Source: Blastocladiella britannica
Lineage: Eukaryota; Blastocladiomycota; Blastocladiomycetes; Blastocladiales; Blastocladiaceae
NCBI GenBank assembly: GCA_025349905.2
Contig: MU624877.1
Coordinates: forward strand, 1 to 19,346
Length of the DNA stretch: 19,346 nucleotides
Direction: 5' to 3'
Numbering within the stretch: position 1 is the stretch's first letter; every line of letters starts with the position of its first letter. The notes under the pieces were generated by a model, which saw only the letters and a list, made by a program, of their open reading frames with translations, had not been told where the DNA came from and did no database searches. Below, piece after piece: positions 1 through 7,887 of this stretch. A program made the position numbers and the translations under genes.

Positions 1-515
1 TCGATCGCCCTCTTTCTCCTCTGCTCGACCACAGGCCCCCACCCATATTATTTATTCAAGAATTTACTTTTACTCTTCGCCCTATTTCTTTTGTGTGCGC
101 AACCTTTTATTTGTCAACGCCCAAACGGCTTGAGCGTTGCCCCAATTTGCCTCTTGTTTTCTTTATATTTGTCGTGTCGGGTCCAGTCAAGTGCATCAGG
201 TGCAGTCGAGAAGCTTGTTGCGGGTGTGGCCTTTTCTGGTTTATTTGATCCTCAGTCTCGAACACATGTTTATTTGTTATGTATAGGTTTCTTTTTGTGT
301 GCGATCAGGTTCGAGCAGGATTTGGATGTGGTGATCGAACGTGTTTATTTGGGCAAAAGCGAATGTAAGAAAGTTTATTTATTGAAAAGTGATTTTTTTG
401 GGTGGTTTTGGAAATGGGAATCGGAATGGGATTTCACGCGAGAATGAGATTCCGAAGAACCAAACTTTGATTTCTCCTGAAACACCATCACTTCTCCTTA
501 GCCGTGTAAAAAATA
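1..515. other. AT-rich 3' flank without a recognisable gene
   Basis: This stretch follows the stop codon of the minus-strand peptidase gene at 516. It is T-rich on the plus strand and has a few open frames. The longest (91-447, plus) begins at GTG, not ATG, and its translation looks like no protein family I know. The only regularity I see is the 9-mer GTTTATTTG at 239-247, 268-276 and 343-351, with an 8/9 copy at 373-381. I see no RNA gene or mobile element. Confidence 0.6.
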
Positions 516-3500
516 TCAGATCACCTCAATCCGCAAAGAAGGGAGATCCCGTCGCGCCAGCACCTCGTACTCGTCCGTCCCGAAAAACACGTGCCCAAGG
601 AACCGGTCCATCATCGCATACAGCTCGCGGTACGCGTTCCCGAAATTCATCGAGTGGTCCGAGTCCGGGAACACTTGCACGCGGTACGCGCGAACCGACG
701 CCAGCTGCATCTTGCGCACCAGCGCCAGCGACTGGCCCACGTGCACATTGTCGTCGCCCGTCCCGTGCACCAGCAAGAACCGGGTCTTTTTGAATCCGGG
801 CATGTTGGCCACTGACGAGTCGCGGTATCCATCGGGGTTGTCAGCGGGCGTGGACATGTACCGCTCCGTGTACACCGAGTCGTAGAACCGCCAGTCGGTC
901 ACGGGGGCTACCGCAATCGCGGCCGCGAAAGTGCCGCGGGTATTGCGTTCCACGACTTTGGCGGTCACGTACCCGCCGTAACTCCATCCCCAAATCGCGA
1001 TCTTTGACGCGTCCACCCACGACTGCGCGGCCAGCCACCGGCCCGCGTTCTCCTGGTCGGCGGCCTCGTAGAAGCCCAAGTTGCGGTGCACCGCGTGCCG
1101 GAACGCGCGGCCCCGGGACCCAGTCCCGCGCCCATCCACCACCACGCCAATGATGGACTTGTTGGACGCAAGGTACGTGTGCAAGTCGACGTCGAATTTC
1201 TGCTGCACCAGCTGCGAGTTGGGCCCGCCGTACACCCGCATCAGCACCGGGTACTTCTTGGTGGGGTCGAATTCGGGCGGGTAAAACATCACCGCGTCCA
1301 AGTCCACGGTCTCGGCACCGACCGATTCGTTGGCAGGGTCGGCGGGGACGGGGATCGTGCGGTACTCGGCCCGCGGCAATGCGTACCCCTTCACAGCGGC
1401 CTGCAGCGCCGCATTGTCCTGTACCACCACCTCCCACTTTGGGTCGGTGGGTTTGCGGAACGCCTGCCAGGGAACTCCGGGACCGTCGTACGTGGTCCAC
1501 GCGTACGTCGCGCGCGGCGACATGGTGACGCCGTAGAACCCTTGTGGCCAGCGGCCACCGACAGCCGGGGGAGCACCGGACCGCGGCGCGTCCACGTCCT
1601 CGCCGTCCAGCCGCACGCGCGCCAATGTACGGGTACTGGCGCTATCCTGCGACGTTAGAATGTACGCCACGCCCGCCGCCGGGTCCACGCCCTTGATGCC
1701 CGCCACCTCCCATGGCCCACGCGTCAGCACGATGGGCGTGGTGGCGCGCGCCGACGTGAAAAGCACCAAGTGCAAATACCCGTCCACGTCCACCAAGTCC
1801 AGGTACCCTTCGCTCTTGGATGGTGGGGCGGCGGCATCCGACTTGCCGGCCAGCGACACGGGCGTCACCTGGTGCGAGATTTCGATCCATCCGCCCTTGA
1901 CCGACTCGCGGCGCACCACAGTTGCCGCCGTCGACGCCGATGTGACGGGATCCGCAGAGGTGCCAATGGCAACCACCACCTGCACGCTCTGAATGCGGTT
2001 CATGACTTTGGCCAGCAACGTGTCGGCGACCCACGCCACGTCCACCACCACCAGCTGATCGGCGCTCGACGATGGCGCCGACCCGGGGTTCAGTGGGACC
2101 GGGTCGCCCAGGTTCAGGTCGGTCGGCCACGGCACCGCGGGCACCGGTTTGGACTTGGAGGGTTGCGCGAGGCGGCCCGAGGCGGTGGCAGCGACGTTGA
2201 GCAGGTGCATGGAGACCGTCGGGTTGGAGAATCCGGGCTTTGGGTACCGGATCGGCACATGGGCCGGGTAGGGGGCGTCGCGGCGCGAGGCAGGGTCAAA
2301 GTAGTACGGGTACGAGTACACGGGCACGCCCGTATCGTTAAACCGGAGGTACGCCAAGTGCGCGCCGGTGGGCGACCAGTACAGCGCGTGCGACGACGCC
2401 AGCACTTCTTCCTCGTACACCCAGTCGGGAACGCCCGACATGACCGCGGCCGACCCGTCGAATGTAATGCGCAACTCTCGCGCCGCTGTCGCTGGTCCTC
2501 CCGGTTGTTGGGTGCTACCGCTACTGGCAATCCGCACGTACACGTCATTGTCGCGCACAAACGCCACATTGTTGCCCGTGGGCGCAAACCGCGCGACCTG
2601 CACGCCTCCCGTCGCGCCGTTGCGGCCCGACGTGGTGAGCGGCGCAGCCGTTTGGGCAGCGACATCCACCACCACGTACTCGGCGGTACTCGAGTGGCGC
2701 CAGTGTTTTTCGCGTTTGGTCGCCACCAGGACCAGCGACCGATCGGCCGAGACCAAGTAGTCCTCGGATAGCGGCACAGTGCGGCCGTCGCCGAGCCGCG
2801 CGCGTGTGCCGTCCACCAGCACCGCCTTGATCTTGGAAATATCGGCGGCATTGCGCACCACGATCCGCGACTTGGACGCATCGTACTGCACAAAGTCACC
2901 GTCGTCGGCGGCGGGGGCGGCGGACGAGGGCAGCCATTGTACCGACGACTTGGTCGCGTACAGCGTGCCGGTGAAAATGTCGTCCATGAGCACCGGCTTG
3001 ACGTTGGGCGGGCGCGTCGGAGGCGGCGATGGGCGCGGCGGAGGCGGTGGGAGGGGTGATGGGACTGGGTTAGGGGTAGGCGCGGCTGCTATTTGTCGTC
3101 CATTCATTTCAATACGTGTTTCGTCAAGGAAATAAGGTATCAAGTAAACGTACCGATCGGGTCGTTGGCGACTGGAAGCGTGGCATCCGTCGACGGCGAA
3201 GAAGAAGACGACGACGAGCTCCAGGCCACAGCCGTCAGGATCACGCACAGCACGCCGACCACCAGCAGGGCCAGGTTGCGTGCAAAGTTGCGCTTGAAGG
3301 AAGCCATGAGCGCGGCCTGTATGGGATGTGGGTCATTTCATTCATCGAATGAAATGAGAGTTAACGTTAGCGTACCCGCCACTTCTCGTCGCTGCCATCG
3401 GATCCACCACTACCAAGTGCCGGAATGAGCTTGGCGTCGTACTCATCGCCCTCGTCGTCGTCATTCACCTCGTCATAGTCACCGTTACGGTTTCCACCAG

Positions 3501-4212
3501 TCGCAGAGGACGACGGCAAAAGTGTCGGCGAGTCGGGAGCAGGGTACAGGTTCAGACCAGCGTTCGCGCCTGCTGCGGGCGTAGTAGCAGAGCCCACCAG
3601 GGGCACTGCCGACCCTGGTCCATCGCTGGTTTGGACGGAAATCGACCCGACGGCAATGAGGGGCGGTGGGGACGCGGAGCGGCCGCGCAAGCCGCTGGTA
3701 GTCGCGGACGGCATGGTATCGGCCCTAGTTGTTCCAGTCGTCGTTGTTCCAGGTGTAGTCGTCGTAGTTCCAGTTGCTGTCAGTGGAGAAGAACGAGACT
3801 GCTGCTGTTGCTGTGGAACGGCGTTGTTGAAAGAGAGCTGACCACTGCCACCACCACCACCGACAGCCAAACCTCGCAGTAATTGAGGATCGAGGTCGGC
3901 CACCGACGACTGAAACACTTTTGGCGGGCGGCGACCAAATAGCGATCCGGGATCAAACCGCGTTGATGGAGACGGATTCGTAGTGGCGCTGATCCGGCGC
4001 GGGACGCGTGGAGTGGTGGCGGCATATGGATCCTCGTCTGCTACTGCTGATGATGAAGATGAAGAGGAAGTTGCGACACGTGGCGTCTGCGAGGAGGAGG
4101 GAAGAGCCGAGGGGGGAAAGAATCCTGCGGCAGTTGCGGATGCGGCAGGGGCAGTGGTCGGTGAGGGAACAAAGAAGGGTGGCGGTGGTGGTGGCTGTGG
4201 TGGAGAGGACAT
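516..4212 (-). CDS. DPP4: Dipeptidyl aminopeptidase, DPP IV family (S9B), type II membrane protein
   Basis: This is a serine peptidase that removes X-Pro or X-Ala dipeptides from N termini; fungal relatives (Ste13, Dap2, DapB) sit in Golgi or vacuole membranes. I infer three exons: 4212-3376, 3316-3154 and 3088-516 (introns of 59 and 65 nt, donors GTACGC and GTACGT), giving about 1190 residues. The order is a Pro/Ser/Thr-rich cytoplasmic tail (1-279), a hydrophobic anchor at about 292-311, a Ser run and Pro-rich linker (to about 366), a beta-propeller with the substrate-binding motif WVYEEE (Glu near 560-562), and an alpha/beta hydrolase. The catalytic triad is Ser in GWSYGGY (about 1036), Asp in GTGDDNVH (about 1112) and His in SDHSMNF (about 1145), with spacing like human DPP4. 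If exon 1 were not joined, translation from Met at 3307 would give 908 residues with anchor and enzyme intact. The enzyme assignment is firm; the joined tail is inference. Confidence 0.93.
3333..3357. repeat. Perfect 11-bp inverted repeat inside the first peptidase intron
   Basis: The arms 3333-3343 (TCATTTCATTC) and 3347-3357 are exact reverse complements around a 3-nt spacer (ATC). The repeat sits in the middle of the inferred 59-nt intron 3317-3375. In RNA it could form a hairpin that shortens the distance between the two splice sites. If the exon junction is wrong, it would instead lie just upstream of the peptidase start codon. Confidence 0.85.
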
Positions 4213-4353
4213 TTTATTTAGACATATGTAATATTACGTGACATCAAGGGAATAAATTATGGTTTATGGGAGGGTAATACACGCCTGTCACAACCAATCC
4301 TGAAATCCAAGGAAATGGGAAAGAGCTGAAACAACGTGATCTCGATCCTGTAC

Positions 4354-4415
4354 AAGGAGAAGAGAGAGGAGATCGACAAAGAGGAGAGGAGAGAAGGGGA
4401 AGAAAAGAGGAAAAG
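4354..4415 (+). repeat. Purine-rich GA tract
   Basis: Plus strand 4354-4415 is almost all A and G (AAGGAGAAGAGAGAGG-like), with three pyrimidines near 4373, 4374 and 4377. It lies just beyond the 3' end of the nuclease relic on the minus strand. It looks like a degenerate GA-type simple repeat, and I see no gene in it. Confidence 0.6.
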
Positions 4416-4429
4416 CTATACCCCCACCA

Positions 4430-5240
4430 CTGCCGTCACTGGTGCAGAGGCCTCGGCGACACCACTCCATGTCCGCCTCGGTCTCGTGCCTGCGAACATT
4501 GAGCGGCCGCTCGCCCTCCTCGTACTCATCGATCAAGGCCGCCCACTGCTTGCGGTGGTGGTCCCGGAACACGTTGAGAACGTCGAGAAGGCCCTTGATC
4601 ACCTTCTTGAGGGCGGCGACCCTCTCCATGGCAGCAGCCCTCTCAACGGCGGTGGCCGCACCAGGAATCACCTTGGCCAGGGCGAGTTCCTTCCGCCGCA
4701 AGCGGAGCGCCTTCTTGAGGGCACTCGGGCGCCAGGCTCCGCACAAACTTCTCCTGGAATTGCTTCCGCTGTACCTCGTTCCGGCGCTTGATGCGTGCTT
4801 GGGCGGGAACGAGGTAGAAGTTGCGCAGAGCCATGGCGTGGCCCCACCGGTACTTGAACAGGTCGACGATCGCCGCCATCGTCGGGACCTGGAGCGACGG
4901 CATGCGGGTGTTGATGGCCTTGATCTCGGGCGACCTGGCCTCCAACGCCTTGAGCTTGGTGTTCGCGATGTTGTCGCCGCACCCGTGGATGTACTCCTTC
5001 CGCGAGAGCGCGCGATCCCTCGACGTGCCGTCGGTCTCCACGATCACCAGCGATTGGGCCTTGTTTGCACCCGGATCCGACCCGATCAGCTTCCTGAAGC
5101 AGTGGCCGCCGATCTTGTGGTACATCTTGTTGGTGTCCTTGCGGCACGCGTCAATTTTGATGCGGCCACATCGGCGTGGTTGGTGGTGATGGTGGGCATG
5201 CCGGGAACAGCGGCGGCAGAGGCCGGGTTGGTAACATCAT
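4430..5240 (-). pseudogene. Broken Fanzor/TnpB-like nuclease ORF (RuvC-I region)
   Basis: On the minus strand an open frame from about 5190 to 4643 reads through a motif LIGSDPGANKAQS, then LSRKEYIHGCGDN, then a helical, Arg/Lys-rich segment with NTRMPSLQVPT. In Fanzor and TnpB proteins the first catalytic Asp lies in a G-x-D-P-G motif, followed some 25 residues later by an LS..xYxH-type segment and then by a helical insertion before RuvC-II. The order and spacing here match what I remember of the family. The frame is lost near 4735, and strongly codon-biased coding resumes in another frame (4725-4430, starting SALKKALRLRRKEL). No RuvC-II Glu, zinc finger or RuvC-III Asp is visible, and no clear N terminus. 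I therefore call it a truncated, frameshifted relic of an IS607-like or Fanzor element, with moderate certainty about the family. Confidence 0.55.
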
Positions 5241-5525
5241 AAACCTGTCAGTTGATTATCCGTATCAATTGATATCAATCGACAGAATATACAATTTGGT
5301 GTCTACTATGGAAAAAAATCACGAATCAGCGCAGGTATAATAGTGTTAGTGTTGATCGACAGTAATGTTACTGTCGATTGACTATGGATCTACAATGACA
5401 AGTATTGTCAGGTCATCGATCGACAAGCACGAGTTGTCAATTGGCACTCATTGGCCATCGCTGGCATGAGGATTCATTGGGTTGGAGGCGAGGAAGTTGG
5501 CCTCTTTTAAGTCACCAATAAAAAT
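5241..5525. other. AT-rich palindrome-rich intergenic stretch
   Basis: There is no coding signal here. The stretch is AT-rich compared with its neighbours and carries several short palindromes built on ATCGACA/TGTCGAT: TTGATATCAA (around 5267-5276), the 24-bp inverted repeat at 5355-5378, TGACAA-GTA-TTGTCA (around 5396-5410) and GACAA-7-TTGTC (around 5423-5439). It separates the nuclease relic from the decayed gene that starts at 5526. It could hold element ends, protein-binding sites or a promoter. Confidence 0.55.
5355..5378. repeat. Perfect 11-bp inverted repeat (ATCGACAGTAA)
   Basis: The left arm 5355-5365 (ATCGACAGTAA) and right arm 5368-5378 (TTACTGTCGAT) are perfect reverse complements around TG. 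It is the longest of a group of palindromes in this AT-rich stretch. It could be a dimeric protein-binding site, a cruciform, or debris of element termini. Confidence 0.85.
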
Positions 5526-7275
5526 ATGCTCGTATTACAATATCTGCCCGACGATGTGATCTTCCGACCTGGACCACAGCGATGTCGCTTCCCTGCGCGC
5601 CACCTGCTGCCCGCTCTTGACCTCAGTCCAGCTCCTATCTGCCCACACGCACCTGGGCGCCATTGTCGCTGCGCTCGCGTCCGACGCCGAATTGCTGCGC
5701 CTCATCGACACCTGTAACCCCGAAAAGTGCCTAGTAAACCTGGTATCGTGCTTGGTCCGCGTTGGCGGCCTGACGCTCGCCATCTGCTAGTTTCTTCGCA
5801 GCGTCCATCTTACAACAAAGAACGAGGTCACCGCGGCCAAGTCGCTTGGGGCTGTTGGTATCTACGACCGACCGGACATGTTGCTGCTCGTCCTGTCCAT
5901 CTTCTGTGACACCAAAGTGGCTTCTGGAAAAAAAGGTGTGGAAACGCGGTCAAATCGCGTCTCAGGCCGTCCGGATTGCCCACGTCTGGGATTTCGTGGT
6001 GGTGTACCCGCCGTGGGTCGAGGGCTCGTATGCGTTTGACGACCGCGAAGACGGTTCGGATGCCGAAGACGAGGACGACGAGGACGACGAGTGCCGCTCG
6101 ACTGTGGATAGCGAGTGAGACGTGTCCGGCCATGGCGGCTGGGACTCGGACGACGATGGAATCTGGAACGAGAACGACGACAGCAATGGCCAGGCGGGTT
6201 CCAACAATGACAACGATACCGACGCCCTTGACGCTGGCAACAACGTCAATGCGCGCCAACTCGTTCGCCTCAGCGATATCTCAAAGTCGCTCCTTGCGCC
6301 ACCCGGACACGAGCATTGCCGCCAACGCGCTTTCCAACTTGACTTGACTGAAACCCGATTCCGGGAGCCGGCTACAAGATCTGGTAGACACTGATTTGCT
6401 GCCGGCACTGATGGCCCGCTTTGACGACCACAGCGAGTGTGTGCTCATGGCGCAATCCTTGAATGGATACTTCGCGAAACGTGGAGCTGGCGCCGACTTT
6501 CTCACTGCCCTGGTCAACGCTGGATTCATGGAGCAGCTGGCGAAACGGGTCGTGTCCGCTGAAGCCGGCTGGTCTGGCGATGCCATGGAGGGCATTTCGT
6601 TGTTGACTCGGACATTTGCTGGCAATTGGCCGCTTCTAAAGTGCCATGACGTGCACTTGGAAGCGCTGCTCGAACCGCTGACCTGGCTCGTGCAGTCTAC
6701 AAACGAGAAACGGCACAGTATGCCGCCCATAGTTTATACAGCATTGCAAGCGAAGGAAAGCACCCGAGTATGGTTCCCAAGCTCTTTGAGCTTGGCGTGG
6801 TTCCGATTCTGGTGGGAGTGGCGACTGAGATTGCGCATGGCCGTCGCGTTCTTGAAGACCCGGACCAGATCCTCATTATGTGTGCTCTCATTTCCCTCAA
6901 GGACCTGAGCGTTATTGCCCCTCCCGAACTCGCAATGGCCTCCCCACTGGGCTCCTGGATATGGTAAAAGCGCTCGCGCAGTACTCGGACCGTTGCTTCT
7001 TGACGGCCACCGCGACCCTTTCGGACTAGTGCCGCGCTTCCCAGGCGATCGCCGAACATATCACCCGAAGCAGGATTCTGTCGTATATGATGGACGTTAC
7101 CCGGTATACCGAGGGCACGGCCGGCGGGTGTGCAGATGCGGCACTGCATCTCTTTGGCGGGATCTACACGGCCGGCGTGGAGTATCATCGTGAAGTCATT
7201 GTCGCGCTTCTCAATGCCAATGACTGGGCCATGGTCAGGGAACTGGTGGAGGTGATGCAGGCCCACCCCGGTTAA
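5526..7275 (+). pseudogene. Decayed F-box and ARM-repeat-like gene
   Basis: The start LQYLPDDVIF, followed one frame away by DLDHSDVASLRATC, reads as an F-box. The remainder is helical, Leu/Ala-rich sequence resembling armadillo-type repeats (LLPALMARFDDHS, LTALVNAGFMEQL, LFELGVVPILVGVATEI, LLNANDWAMVRELVEVMQ), interrupted by an Asp/Glu-rich linker near 6050-6220. F-box proteins recruit substrates to SCF ubiquitin ligases. No single frame covers it. I see frame changes near 5565, 5928-5934 (a run of seven A), about 6300, about 6750 and about 6950, and in-frame stops at 5788-5790 (TAG), 6116-6118 (TGA), 6345-6347 (TGA) and 7027-7029 (TAG). Coding-like sequence resumes after each lesion. No GT..AG intron set removes them, so I call it a pseudogene, unless the assembly has errors. 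Confidence 0.7.
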
Positions 7276-7347
7276 AAGCTCACATGGGCGAACTCATGGA
7301 TGCCTTTGGAAAAAAATATGAATTGATTTTTGACTTTCGCTGAGTTA

Positions 7348-7353
7348 AATAAA
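7348..7353 (+). terminator. AATAAA downstream of the decayed gene
   Basis: This AATAAA hexamer lies about 73 nt past the last stop (7275) of the broken plus-strand gene. It is positioned as a polyadenylation signal that may have outlived the gene. It directly abuts the stop codon of the minus-strand zinc-ribbon gene at 7355. Confidence 0.4.
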
Positions 7354-7354
7354 A

Positions 7355-7749
7355 TCACACGGCCACGGCCGTGTCCTTGGTCTGCCCGGTGGCGGTCGCA
7401 TACGCCGGCACGTCCGCGTCTTGCACGGGACCTTGCCAGTGGCATCTATATAATATAATTCCGTTTAGATTAATTCATTTAGCAAAAGGTAAATGAGATA
7501 CCCAGGCGATGTGCACTTCCACAGCGGCTTGCCGACTTTCGTCGAGACAGGAATACAGCACATGAGCTCGTTCTTGGTGGTCTTGCGAATCATGATGGTC
7601 GCATTCGGTGTCTTGCACAGCGGACACGCATACGATGGCGCATCGAGGGTTTCGGTGATGACGGTGGCTCCAACTGAACGAGAGGAATTCAAGTCAGTGT
7701 GTTTCAAGGCGATGCCGAGGAGGACTAGGACGACGACATACAGCAGCAC
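7355..7749 (-). CDS. Small membrane-anchored zinc-ribbon protein (5' end unresolved)
   Basis: There are two exons, 7749-7502 (open upstream to 7818) and 7445-7355, split by a 56-nt intron (donor GTATCT, acceptor TATATAG). Splicing restores the motif WKCTSPGCHWQG. The protein has a hydrophobic stretch (VLLYVVVLVLLGIAL), then CPLC and, some 35 residues on, C-x4-C-H-W: a four-Cys zinc ribbon like the small fungal zinc-ribbon proteins whose second pair ends in C-x-W. The tail is short and Ala/Thr-rich. About 112 residues are visible from 7749. No ATG lies in frame between the upstream TGA (7821-7819) and the hydrophobic segment, so the start must be in an unidentified upstream exon or at a non-ATG codon such as the GTG at 7749. 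The function is unknown. It is transcribed divergently from the gene at 7888. Confidence 0.6.
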
Positions 7750-7887
7750 ATTGGTGAAAATTGTTATGAAGAATAGTCGTTGCGATGAATTGGTGAAGAG
7801 AGTTTTTTTCTTTCTGTGTCAGAGCGCCACAACCCTACTAGCAGAAGTGCCTGGCTCCAATGTACTTTCCCAATTAACCATAAAAGA

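Noticed and set aside
91..447. 118-codon open frame on the plus strand
   Set aside because: It begins at GTG, lies in T-rich flank, and the translation has no family resemblance or codon bias like the real genes.
1770..2771. 333-codon plus-strand frame opposite the peptidase
   Set aside because: It is antisense to a clear catalytic gene; the His/Arg/Val-rich translation is typical of the reverse strand of GC-rich coding DNA.
3367..4212. Stand-alone 281-residue hypothetical protein gene
   Set aside because: An in-phase 59-nt intron with normal splice sites joins it to the peptidase anchor exon, so I annotate it as exon 1. A separate gene remains the alternative.
4230..5525. Complete transposable element with terminal inverted repeats
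   Set aside because: I looked for matching ends flanking the nuclease relic and found none, and no clear target-site duplication. The palindromes on one side have no partner on the other.
5732..5790. An intron (GTAAAC or GTATCG to CTGCTAG) removing the stop at 5788
   Set aside because: The sequence it would remove reads as good protein in the F-box frame, and the other lesions would remain.
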